64,000 nucleotides of DNA from NCBI RefSeq assembly GCF_029873635.1, contig NC_080417.1, positions 29,659,682 to 29,723,681 on the forward strand. Reading direction: 5' to 3'. The stretch is from Malania oleifera. Lineage: Eukaryota > Streptophyta > Magnoliopsida > Santalales > Ximeniaceae. Both the position numbers and the translations under genes were made by a program. Positions 47,401-60,900 of the stretch are shown here, one piece after another (the stretch's first letter is position 1; every line of letters begins with the position of its first letter). The notes under the pieces are model-generated. The model was given only the letters and a program-made list of their open reading frames with translations, made no database searches and was not told the origin of the DNA.

Positions 47401-50400
47401 TCACCTCTCTACCTACATGGCAATGAAATCCCACTTCTTATATAGATCCAACACGTATAACATAACCACTCAGTAAATAACCATGCTACAATATCAATAA
47501 AATTGTCCCTAAAGCCAAGACATGACTTTGAAAAAAACTACTCTAGCATGCTTAGGAAGTTAAGCCATGCACATTACCTTGCAAGAAGTCTTTTAAGGAA
47601 GAAACCAACAAATTGCAAAAGGTCAACCATGCATGTCTTGGAAAGACAAGCCCCACTAAAGCATAAACAAACCCTATGAAGCACCGATACCTACACGGTC
47701 TACGGATACAGTGTGACATGATACCAATTTGAAAAAATAAGGATACGGCATGGTCAAGATACGTTAATAAATTAATATAAAATTATATACTTATAGGCAT
47801 AATTTGGTCCGCCGCTTCCCTAGACCCTGCATAAGTAGGAGCTTTGTGCACTGGACTGCTTTTATTTTTTATTTTTTATTTTTATGCATATATATATGTA
47901 TATATTATAAGTTCATCCATCGAAGTTTTTAAAATGAATAGAAAAAAAAAAAAGCAGAAAAATGTTAAAACATTGTATCACTACTTCTCTCATTATTTTA
48001 CTCCATGTGCTCTCTCTCTCTCCCTCTCACACTCAATCACTCACCAAACAAAATCCTATTGATTACCCACATACGCTATTCCAAAATACCCCGTCCTCCT
48101 CCCCACTTATCTTTTCTGTCAAAACCCACATAACCATATTTGAAATACCTCTTCCTCGTCCATTTATCCTCTCCATGAAAACTTATCTCTCTCTCTCTCT
48201 CTCTTCGATGATCAAGGATGGACCAAGAAGAGTTGTAGCCCAAGAGGATTTAATGATTGTTGGTTTTCAAGGCTTGAATAGAAGGCAGTTAGGAATGAGG
48301 CAAGTTTTGAACCTGGAAGGGGAATGGATGTCTTTAGCTTGTTGGAAGGTTTGGCAGGCAAGGATGAGCATGGTTTTAAATCGTGGTAGTGGGTAATGTA
48401 ATGTAATAGTTACGAGTGTAGTGGGAAGTAAGAGTAGCGGATGTTACATAATAGGAAGCAGGTGTCGCGCACAATCATATGCATATTAGTGTAATTGCAT
48501 GTTTTAATCTTTTAATCCTTCTTAGAAAGAGTTTGTGTATTTTGGATCCTTTAGTTCAACTAATTAAGTTGTTTGGCAAAGGCAAGAAATTTACATTTGT
48601 TTTAAATCACCATTGATAGGTGTGCGCATGTATTTATACCGTTTCATTATTTTTATGTGTAATAAATTAATTAATAAAACAAAATGCATTATACTCTTCA
48701 TTAATTTATTAGACACATAAGACATATGAATAATACAATATACAATAACTAGAAAAGAAAAGAAAAGAAGGTTGAAGTTAAAAAATATTGATAAATATCA
48801 AATTGCTAATATTATACAACAACAACAACAGCAACAATAACAACCCTTAAGTTTGACTAGGTGGGATTTGCTACATGAATCCTTTTCCGCAAATTCACTT
48901 GATTCAGAGCATTTTCCTCTATTAGATTAAGGACTATTAAATCCTTACTATCTCATTCAAAGTAATTTTAGGCCTACCCCTACCCCTTTTCATGCCAGAA
49001 ACCGTAACTAACTTACTCCTCCTCATAGGTGTTCTACTAGGCCTGCGTTTTAAATGCTCAAACTATCTAAGTTGTCCCTCCCTTATCTTGTTTTCAATCG
49101 GTGCTATGCCTAAATTTTTGTGTATGTATTCATTTCTTACTTTATCTTTTAATGTTAAACCACTCAGTCACCGTAGCATACACACCTTAGCAACTTTCAT
49201 ACTTTGTACATGTTGTTTCTTACTTGCCCAACATTCTGAACCATAAAGCATAGCTGGCCTTATAGCCGTCTTATAAAACTTTCCTTTTAATTTTAAGAGT
49301 ATTCTACGATCACACGACACACCTGACACACTCCTCCATTTTACCCTACATGTCTTAATTCTATGCACTAAATCTTCTTTGATTTCCCCTTCACCTTGCA
49401 TAATAGATCCAAGATATCTAAATCTATCAGTGTTATTAATCTCTTGATTATCTAGTTTAATCTTCTCTCTGTTGCTACTCCTTACATTACTGAAATTACA
49501 TTTCATATATTTAGTCTTATTCCTACTTATCCTAAACCCTTTAGACTCTAGTGTGGCTCGCCAAAGTTCTAACTTAGATTTCACTCCACTACTATGATCA
49601 ATTAGCATGATATCATTTGCAAACAACATACACCAAGGGATCTTATCTTGGATATTCTTGGTAATTTCATCAATAACTAAAGTAAAAAGATAAGAACTCA
49701 AAGTAGAATCTTGATGAACACCTATTGGGATTGGGAACTCTCTAGATTCTCCTCCTACGGTCCTAACGCTAGTCACTACTCTATCATATATATCCTTAAT
49801 GACCTTCGTATATCTATGTAAACTTCCTTCTTTTCTAATAACAACCAAAACACTTCCCTAGGTACTCTATCATAAGCTCTCTAGATCAATAAAAAACCAT
49901 ATGCAAGTTCTTTTTTCCCCTAAACCTTTTCATCAAACTTCTTAAAAGATAAATAGCTTCTATTGTTGATCCCCTAGGCATAAAACCAAATTTATTTTCT
50001 GAAATCTTTGTTTCTAATCTTATTCTATGTTTAATTACTCTTTCCTATAATTTCATCTTATGACCCATAATCTTAATTCCAAGATAGTTATTACAGTTTT
50101 GAATGTCAATTTTGTTTTTATACAGAGGTACTAACATACTTTTTCTCCATTCTTCTGGCATTTTCTTGGTTTTTATAATATTATTGGATAGATTAGCTAA
50201 CCAAATAATTCTTTTATCCCTTAAACATTTCCAAACTTCAATTGGTATTTTATTTGGTCCTATAGATTTCCCACTTTTCATCTTTTTTAATGCCATCTCA
50301 ACTTCAAGGACACTAATTTTATGAGTAAATCTCCTATTTTTAATCTTCTCTTCATAAGTCACTTGCAAGTTCAATCTTTTATTTTTATTTTCATTGAACA

Positions 50401-53400
50401 ACTAATCAAAGTACCTCCGCCACCTTCCTTTTATGTCTTCTTCTCTAGTTAAGACATTATCATTCTCATCTTTTATACATTTATGAAACCTAAATCTTTG
50501 CATTTTCTTTCTGTAGCTCTGGCAAGTCTATAAATGTCTTTTTCTCCTTCTTTTGTATCTAGCTTAGTATATAAAGTATTATCAGCTCTATGTTCAGCTT
50601 CATTGATAGTCTTTTTTGCATTTTTTCGTTTCTTTATATTTTTCAAGATTTTCTATATTTCTACAATTTTCCCATATTTTATACCAATTTATTTTTGTCT
50701 TAACTGCCTTTTGGATTTCTTGATCCCTCCACCAACTTTCTTTACTACCCAAGTATCATCCTTTGGACTCACTTAAAACCTCTTTTGCTATCCTCACGAT
50801 AAAATTAGCCATTTTATTCCAAACAGTATTTGCATCAATCTTATCCCCTATTTTCCAATTACACTCTTTGTTCATTTATCTTTGAATTTTACTATATTAT
50901 CTCCCTTCAAGTTCCACCATCTAGTCCTCTTGTGTTGATTTATGCTACTTCTTCTCTTCCACTCTTTAATATGTATATCTAATATTAAGACTATGTTGTG
51001 TAGCCAAACTTTCACTTGGGATAACTTTACAATTCTTACAAGAGAAACGGTCCCTAATCTTTGTTAAAAAGAAATTTATTTGGCTTTTATTGTACCCACT
51101 CTTGAAAGTTTTTAAGTGTTCTTCTCTTTTTATGATGCAAGTATTCAATATAACCAAATCATAAATCTAAGATTGTATCACCGGACTCATTTTAACTCCA
51201 TATCCATGGTTTCCATGTATCCTCTCATACCCTATATTATCCTTACCAATGTGATCATTCAAACAAGCTCCTATGAATGTCTTTTTAGACATCGTAATCC
51301 CTTGTAAAATACTATCCCTATTTTCCCTAAATTAGCTTTTCAGATTTTCTGCTAGGCCTATTTGGGAGCATATGTACTAATGATGTTCACTATCTCTAAG
51401 CCTAAAGTTACTTGATTGTAATGATTCTATCCCCTATTCTTTTAACATCTACTATATTATCTTTCAGTTCTCTATCTACAAAAATACTCACCTTGTTTTT
51501 ATGTTTCTCTTTGCCAGTGTACCATAGTTTAAATCCTGATATTTCAATTTCACTGGTTTTCTCTCCTACCCATTTCATATCTTGAAGGCAGACTAAATTA
51601 ATTTTCTTCTAAACATTATTTTCACTATTTCCATACTTTTTCCCGTAAGAGTCCCTATATTCCAAGTTTCTAATCTTATCTTAGTTTCTTGTTTTAACTT
51701 ATTAATCGTCTCCCTTTTATACTGACCTAGTCTATTCCCTTGATCTAGGTGATTTTGTTAAGAATTCATGATAAAAAGATTTGACAAAGTTTTACGTTGG
51801 CTATCAGCTATCTAACACAACCCTGCTCCTTTATTCAGGCTTAGGACCGGCTGTGTGCATAAAGGCTTTGTGTTACATAGGCCAAGTACATGTTTGCGTT
51901 TTTTTTTTAGCAAACTTATTTCACCATGATAGTTTTCTAAGTTACACCCTACAACTAGTAGAAACTACTCACACAATACAATGCATTAAATTTTTTTTTA
52001 AAGCATACAATTTTGACTGTGCATCCAAGCTAGAATAAAATCCACGCAATAGTACCTTTTGAAAAAAAATAAAAAATAAAGAATAAATTTTTGTTATATT
52101 CCAAGATTTGCGAATGAAAACACAAAAACACCAAAAACAAATATTAAGTGTACAAATCCTAGACACAAAATCACCACAGTTAACCAACAATTGAAATTTT
52201 TTTTTTAATAACAATAACAAGAAAAGAAATAAGAAGAGAGGAGAATATCTCATTGGTGGCTGAAACTAAAGGTGAAGACAATTGCTTGAAAAATACCCTT
52301 TGATGCAGGAAAATTGATGTTGGTAACGAGAATCAATTGAAGAATATTTAAGCAATGAGGAATTGCAAGAATTCTTCAATCTGGCCAAATAGGAGTTGGG
52401 TTGGAAAATGAATATGAAGTTTTGGGTCAACCAGGATATGATTTTCTATGGCTTCGGCTGCTATATTCTCGTCTCTGCCTCAGGAAATTTGATGCTGCTA
52501 ACAAAAAGCGATCGAAGAATATTTAAGCAATGAGGGATTGCATGAATTCTTCAATCTAAATTCAAGATTTAAAAGCCAAGAATATAGAAGGAACAATATT
52601 TCTCAACCTATAAAATTTTTATTGTTTTTTCATGGTTTTAGGGCTGAAGAAACAAGAATCCTTGAATTTGTTTTGGGAGAAAAGAAAGGAAAAGAAAGGA
52701 AAGAAAGGAACTTCCTGATGTAGGACAGATATTAGAATTTATATATATTGATAGGATTGAGAGAATTAGAAGAAGAAGGAGAAGAAGAAGAAGAAGAAGA
52801 AGAAGAAGAAGAAGAAGAAGAAGAAGAAGAAAAGGATAAGAAGAATAGAAGAAGAAGAATAAGAGAAGCAGTAGCAGTAGTAGGGAGGCGGGATAGAAAA
52901 AGAAGAACAGATAAGGGAAAGTGTTAAACGTCGTAGCCTGGGAGTATATGCGTGTGCCCCGCAGCGGATATACAATGTAGAGTCAAAGAAGGGGGTGAAT
53001 GACTCTTTTTGTGTATTAAAAATTTCTCTCTACAAAACAAAATACTTGGCAAGATTCAAGCAATTATATCACAATATATGGAATTTAAATCATGCACAAG
53101 ATAAACAATAAAGAGTAGGGAGAGAGAAGCTTAACACCGAGTTTTAACGTGGTTTGGCACCCAGCCTATGTCCACGCCTTAGCACCAAGCCAAGGATTCC
53201 ACAATCCACTATAATCTCTCCTTCCCCGGCGGAGTAAGCCTTACAAACTTGGGAACAAATCCCTACCGCTCACAAAGAGCCTCTTCAGTTCACAAAGAAC
53301 TTTCACCCAACAACGGTTCACAAAGAACTTTACAACAAAGAAATGGAAGATTACAAATCAATGCTTCTCAAATGAGCAAATATGAAATACAATTGAAACC

Positions 53401-54874
53401 TCATACTATTCTCTCAACAATTGAATCACACAAGATTTTCTAAGCAAGAGAGAATTGAGCACTTGGAGATGAATAACTAAAATGCAAGTGTTGAGTGCTA
53501 GGTTTTTGGAGTCAAATATATTTTTCACCAATATGATCAATAATCCTCAAAAACCTTCCTAAACAAGTTTAGGAACATGTATATATAGCCCAAAGCCCCT
53601 AATAGCCGTTGGGAGCACTCCCCAAACAATAGTCGTTACAACGCTGGGCACGAGGCCAGTGGTCGACCATAGACCCCAATGGTCGACCATTGCCCTGCAT
53701 TGGTCGACCATTCACGTGGTTTGTGAGGAAAAATGGCTACTGGAATTGCTGGTCGACCATTCCCCTAATTTGGTCAACCATTCCCCTGCTCTGGTTGACC
53801 ATTCCCTTGATATGGTCGACCATTGTCCTGAATCAGAAAAAGTCACCAACATAAAAGTTGTGGAATTTTGTATTAGCTTTCTAGGGACACCGAAATCGTC
53901 CTTTTTGGACTTTTCTAGCAAAAGTTATGCCCCAAATATCAAAAGATGTTCAGGACTCGAGGTTGCACTACGTTAGACGACGATTGCTCGTTTTTCCTTG
54001 CTAATGAGTCTTTTAAAGACTTGAGACATACTTGGACAAAAGTATATAAAATATATTAAGTTTATTAAAGATTAAAACTTGTCCAAGTGAGTTTTCCCTT
54101 GATTATAAGATATCTTGAATTTTGAAAACATATTTGAAAGATCGTTTAGATATCTTATATGCTTAATCTGTCCTTTATAAAATATTTTTGGACTTTCTTA
54201 ACACTTTAGGACATAAAGCTCATTTAGACACAAATGGGGCCAAGTATGAAGATGTTTATGCAACCATGATGTTTGAAAACTCGTCCCTTTGAAAACATGC
54301 TTGAGTTTAGGATTGTTTTGACAAACTCTTCAATTTAACTTTGAAAACCATGAATGTTGAGTTTGTGATTTTAGTGCAATCCTATAAACTCATGTGTTCT
54401 AGTATGCATTTGCAATGCTCAACTCTTGCTCAGAAATCATGCAAGAAACACAATGCAAGAGTTCCAAAAAGTTCCTACCACACACACAACCCTTATTACA
54501 AATAATTCTACAATTAAGCTTCCTGTTATGCTTGGGTCCTTCCAAATATGTGTTCTTTTGATCTTCCAATTCGCACATCAACTCGATCCGATCTTTGCTT
54601 TCGATCCAGTACTTCATGAACGAGTACATGTACTAAATATGATCTGCAAAGAATCAAAGATAGGAAAACACTAGGAACAATATATAGGTTAATATCATCA
54701 AAACACTTTAAACAATGATGATGTAGCCACCAAGGCTAACAGAAAGAATAAAATAGAATAGGACAGAACAGAGGTGAGAGGCCGAATCAGATAAAAGATA
54801 AGGAAGAGGGAGAAGTGAGGAGGAAGAAGAAGAAGAAAAAGAAGAAGAGGAGGAAGAAGAAGTAGAATAGAACC

Positions 54875-54923
<49 letters not shown>

Positions 54924-57900
54924 CAAGAAACTTAGACACAACCCCAAGAAAGCAACTCACAGTCTGTCAGTGTGAACATATGTAGGTGCAAAATATTTTA
55001 CATTTCCAAAATAAAATATTTTTCTTAACAAGATAGCATTATCAAACTGTTAATTAATGCATTTCTTGTGAGTTTTTGAAAAAATAGTAAATTTGTGTCA
55101 TTCTCATCCTCATTATAACTTCCCACCCATCTCCATGTAGTATATTGTGAATGATTTATGAAAAGGGGTAAAAAACAAAAGTGAAAAGGTAAAAGTATAA
55201 AATAAAAAATTTATATATTTTTGTACTAATAGTCCTATAGCGGTTATGTAATTGCCGTAGCGACCTTTATGTAATGGTTGCTACGGCTGTGATTTTTCTT
55301 CCCACCATTTTATAGTGTGTAATAGTATCAGGAACCCAAAAAATTGTTGCGTAATAGCGTTACATAACGGTCGCAGCCGCTATTTAAAACTATGAGGATA
55401 AGGATCTCGTGCTAGGGTTCTGAATCTGGGAGGAATCTCAAGTTTTGACATTGCCTCTCCTCTCCTCTCCTCTCTCTCTCTCTCTCTCATCTTCTTCTTC
55501 TTCTTCTTCTTCTAGCTTTTTGGTTTTGTATGAAGGGACTAAAGAAGACAAATGCAGTGTGTTGAAGTGTCCATGACCTGTTGGCATTGTGTTGCGATGT
55601 GTCCAAGAGTGTCCAATTCGAAAATTAAAAAACCTTGAAATTAATTTCCAACACATGTTGGGCACAGATGGGGTCGTCTCGGTGTTCAATACTTGTTAGA
55701 TACCGGCGCTTTGGCTATTTAGGAGTGTCGGTGTTTCCTAGAACAAACCCAAGGCTAATAATTTAGTTTTGGAAACAAGCTTGACTTGAAATTGTGCCTA
55801 TGCAAGGTTCAACTTCCAAAAAGCCTGTATCCTTTTCAGTTTTATTTTAATTATTTTAATTTTTAAGATTGTATTATTAGTTGAATAAGTTGGGCCTTGA
55901 CACCCACCACATGGGCGGGACCAACCCAACAAATCGCCTCCTCACGCATATGTGTTGCCATCACGGAGCTCATATCCTCCACCTTGATAAAAGCTCCACT
56001 TGTCGGCTATCAACCACCAAGTTTACCTTGGCTTGAAATGTAGGGAAGTCTTGTGTGGCCGATCCTTCTCTATTGGAAATACCATCACCGTTTCTTTAAG
56101 TAGACTTATGGTTTGTTGCTCCTACCACCTTTTACTTCATTGGAAGTGCTTTCTTTTTCTTTGCACTTAAACCACAAACATTTTTCATTAATGTGGTACC
56201 AATGAACTTGTACAAATTTCTTACTCAAGTGCCCTTCATCACACAAGTGCACCCCTTGATATTTTAGTATACCGATTTTGAGGTCAACTTATATTGTCAA
56301 CACGTGCATAACATTTTCAAGAGTTCTCACAACACCATGATATATTTTATCCGGCTAAATCAACTCCTGCCACCTTGGATTTTGAGTTATTTGTCATTGT
56401 CACATTAATATCCTCACATATAAGAGTAAAACCATGATCTATATGAGCACTTGCGTTGAGTTGCAACACTATCAAGAATACATTTTTTATGAGTATTATA
56501 ACCCTTGTTGGCAATATGCACTTCGCCATCACTACCAACATGGACTTTTCTAGATTTATTTGACCTTCATGTTTATTGTCTTGATTCTTTTACTCTGGGA
56601 TTCCTTCTCGATATGTCATTTCTTTCCACAATGCTAACAAATAAGTCTACCATTTTGGGTTTTTGAATGACTTCTTGATAATGTCTCATGTTCGCTTGAT
56701 GGTCTTGGAACTCTTCATAGTTGTACTCCTTGGAAGTTTATTACCCAACAATGCAATTGTCACATCATCCAATTTGAGTTGGTTTTCCTTGGAGTAACTA
56801 AAGTTCATAATGAGACCATTATAACTATCCAACAATGTACATAGCTAAGTTACAACCTTGTCCTCATCTTGTAACACCAATGCCCTCTAATTGACTTATA
56901 TGTCATGGAAAGCATTGATTCGAGACTTTTCCTCCTTCACTCATCTTCAAGGGGTAGAGCATCCTCTTCAGGGGGATTTGATTGAAAAGAGATTTATCTT
57001 GATTCAAGTTTTCCAATCTTTCCCGCAAAATGTTGCCATCTTCTCACTTTCGATATTGAACAAGATATCATTTGATACTCGAGCAAATTGTAGAAACTGC
57101 CCTCATGCTCATTTCTTCCAATCATCAATAGATATATTTTCCCTCTTTTTCTCCTTTTCAATTAAGGCTTTGTTGCCCAAGTTGTACAACACGTCATGGA
57201 CCTAAAGTTGGAAGTTCTTTTTTCCATCAAATTTCTTCACCTCAAACCAATTGCTTGCAACCCTCACCATCTCTTTTCCTTCAAGCAATTATGTAAAACT
57301 CCTAACCAATGAGAACCGCAACTTTGGTACCATGTTGTTGAGCCATGAGGACCACCCACACTGCAATTGGCAAAGAGGCAAGACAAAATTGTGACAAATA
57401 AAAGAAAATTGAACAATCACAATACAAAAGTTTATGTGGTTTGGCACTAAGTCTACTACATCCACGGGAAATCCAACAAAATTTCAATTGCTCTCAAGGT
57501 GTGGAGAAAAATACAACAAGAGAGTTTATCACTCTTCTCCCCACAACTATGAAAGACCCACAAGCCTTTTCTAACCTTAGAAGAGAAATGTGTTGGAGGA
57601 AGAACCCAAAGATAAACCCCTTTAAAAACTCATTTTATTTTGGCTTGAACCTACACTCCACATGGCACACTTATCTCTCCACCCACGTGACGATGAGATC
57701 CCACTCCTTCCATAGACTGAACATGTATGTAATAATCAACCATCCAATAAATAACCATGCCACTTGATGGTAGAATGTCAGTCTTCACAGAAAGAAAATC
57801 TCTCGACCTAGTGCTTGATGGTGAGAGGGTCAATCTTCTTAGAATCATAGAGAACTGAAAAGGTAGCATGCTTTCATAGTAGGCAGGTAGATCATGGATG

Positions 57901-60900
57901 CTGCCTTGATTGCAAAAGAAGTTATGGATGCCTACATTAACGTTAGGAAAAGAGGAGTTGTATGCAAGCTGGACATGGAGAAGGCATTTGATCATGTGAA
58001 CTGGAATTTTCTATGGTATATTCTCAGGGGAGTAGGTTTTGGGGAAATCTGGTGTAGCTGGATCCGTCAGTGTATCTCTACATCCTCATTCTCAATGCTT
58101 GTAAATGGCTGCCCTACAGATAGTTTCAGATCATCCCGTGGTCTTAGATGAGGAGACCCCTTTTCCCCCCTTTTGTTTATCATGGTGATGGAAGTGTTGA
58201 GCCTTATGATAATCAATGGCAACGAAGGTGGCCTGCTACAAGGTCTTATCATCGAAAGGAACAATGACATTATGGTAGTCTCCAATCTCCTTTTTGCATA
58301 TGACAGTACCATCTTTTGTGAGGATGAGACTGAGCAAATCTTTGATCTTAGATGCATTCTCATTTGGTTCAAAGCTGTTTCAGGATTAAGAGTGAACATG
58401 GGCAAAAATTAAATCATTCAAATAGGGACTTGTGATTGCCGACATTTAATAGCGGGTCTTTTAGGTTACAAACTTGGACCCTTTTCCTATGACCTATCTT
58501 AGTCTCCCCATAGGAGCCAAGTTCAAAGATAAGGGATTTTGGGACCCAATAGTTGGCAGATTTGAAGGAAAATTTGTTGGTTGGAAAAGGAATTATTTAT
58601 GAAAAGGTGATAGACTCATGCTAATTAAAAGTACTCCATCCAATCTCTCAGTTTATTTTTATGTCTCTTTTCCCCATCTCTAGTGTCACAACCAAGAGAT
58701 TGGAAGGTATTCAAAGAAGATTCCTATGGGGGAACACGAGTGAGGAATTTAAATATCATCTTGTTAAATGAGGGTTAGTTTAACAACCCATGCAAAAGGG
58801 AGGTTTAGGCCTTAGATCCCTTTCTATTTTCAATAAGGCTCTTTTTGGACAAGTGGCATTAGAGATTCATGATAGAGAAGAATCATTTCTGGAGGGAATC
58901 ATTGCTACCAAATATGGCCTCCCATTATAATAGCTGTCTCACAAAAGAGTTGAATGATGTTCATGGTACAGGTGTTTGGAGCTTCATCAAGAGAGGATGG
59001 GAGAAATTCTTCTCTCTCATTTATTTTCATGTGGGAAATGGTGAGGATGTGTTCTTTTGGCATGATGTCTGGTGTGGCAAGTCCCAGCCCAGCACTAAAT
59101 ACCCTTCTAATCTTCAGGCTAGCCTGTGACAAAGATGCCCTCATTATCCAACACCTGGAGTACACTAATCAGGGGATGTTTTGGAGTATTTCCTTGATTA
59201 GGAAGGATTTTGATTGGGAGATTGATAATCTGACGGACTTCTACAGCAGTGGTCACAAAATCTTATGCCAGGCTGCCTCCATGAGCCCAAGTGGACCTTG
59301 AACAAAGATGGAAACTTCAGAGTCAAATCATACTATAAACATCTTAACTCCTCAGCAGAGTGCAACAGCATTTTCCCTTGGAAACTCATTTGGAAAACTG
59401 TAGCCCCACGTGAGAGGCAAATGTTGGGAGGTTCCTTACGATTGACAACCTCCAGAGAAAGGGCTTACCTCTTGTTAATAGGTGTTTTTTATGCTTGGAG
59501 CAGGCTGTAATGGCATATCTTTCTGTATTGATCTTGGACTAGAAGCCTTTGGAACTTTGCCATCTCCATGGTCAAGCAGAAGTGGGTCACTGCAGCTATT
59601 GTGGAGGACTACTTATGGGCTTGGAAAGGGATTTTATCTAGCAAGGATGGAAGAAAGTGTCTTTCCCTCACCCCCCTTGCTATTTTTTGTGGGTGGTGTG
59701 GGGTGAAGGAGCATGAGAGCTTTTGAGGGAACTACTTCACCCCTTCAGGCTTTAAAGACAGTTGGATTACTACGATTTCTAATTGGCAAAGTGGGCTGGT
59801 TGGGAGGGATATTTTTGTATCCTTGGGTTGTGTTGTTTTTTATTGCTTCCATTGTACTTGGGTGGCATCTCCTTGATGCCCTTATCCTACAATTGTTACT
59901 ATTTCTCTTTGCTTATAAAATAGACAAACGCAAGGTGAATATTAATTGTGCCCATTTTGAAATAACATCTATGCCTTATGCAAGGTTCAACTTCAAAACA
60001 CCCTTTTTATTTTTAAATTTTTTAAAATTTTTATTATCATTTGAATAAGTTGGGTCCCTCCACATGGGCAGGACCGACCCAATGAGAATTTATGTTAACT
60101 TGTTTATGTCATATGGCATCTGTAATCCGTGTATGTGGTAATGTGGAATTGTTAAGGACTATCTTTTGCGACGGTTCTTAAGGGATGCAAGCTAATGGCA
60201 TGGAAAATAATAGTAGTTGACTGATTAGAATCCTGCTCTCTTGTTGTAAGTGTAGGAACCCCTTGTGAGTGTATGGGGGAGGAGTGGGGCTTGATGTTCT
60301 AAATAATAAAGAAATTTGCAAAACACAATTCTTATGGGGATTCAAGGAAGATTACTGAAATAAAGGAAAATAAATGGACTTTGGTCTAAGGAAGGATGGG
60401 TAAAGAGCATGGTAAGCAAGCTCTCATGGCAAAAGGTTGATTATACTTTATTATGCTTAATATCATCTTGAATTCTGGGCCTTGATTGTTCTAATTGAGG
60501 CAAAAATTCAATGAAATTGATGAGCTTAAAGTCCTAGGCAGATGTAGGAGGAACCTAAAGATATCATGTTTTGAGGCAGGAAAACCTTTTTGGGAATTGT
60601 TGAGAATCAACTCCACTTTATGAACTCATATTCTCAGTTTCAAATGTGATCTTCAAGTTGAAAATTGAAATCTGATCCATGGGTGGGTTTGTTCTTGCTG
60701 TTATTGTTGTTGTTGTTGTTGTTGTTTGTTTGTTTTTTTCCCTTTAAATAAAAAAGAGAAAGTTGGGTTCTTGTTTTTGGTAGACTTTGGTGTTCAGCTT
60801 GTCTCTAGGTTGTTCCCCCTCCCGGATGTTTCTGATTTTATTTATTTTGGGGGTTCTTATAACTTGCTCTCTTTTTGGGTCCTTTTCTCTTTTCCTCTCT

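Larger units (their letters stand above)
48813..51895 (-). mobile_element. RTE-type LINE, near full length, broken
   Basis: Minus strand. The 3' tail is on the left (48813-48845, a TTG-type simple repeat) and the 5' region on the right near 51800-51895. One polyprotein holds an AP-type endonuclease then reverse transcriptase, as in plant RTE LINEs. Opposite to the gene's direction, inside SF3B4 intron 1. No clear target duplication. Confidence 0.85.
54742..55749. other. Intron 1 spacer with microsatellites
   Basis: Purine-rich start continuing the GAA-rich target, (GA)n at 54877-54920, an AT-rich part, a segment of TAACGG/CCGTTA-like inverted wording at about 55235-55390, and (CT)n(CTT)n at 55455-55514. 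No coding feature. Confidence 0.55.

Noticed and set aside
47962..48396. 144-residue open frame in intron 1
   Set aside because: No recognisable domain, includes CT-repeat-coded stretches, and lies in an intron.
52766..52975. Open frame ending in poly-Phe
   Set aside because: Reverse reading of the GAA microsatellite.
55235..55390. TAACGG/CCGTTA wording as a complete MITE
   Set aside because: Ends and target duplication could not be placed; only loosely similar to 48395.
58067..58405. Minus-strand frame opposite the L1 RT
   Set aside because: The plus strand carries the clear RT motifs; this is a shadow frame.
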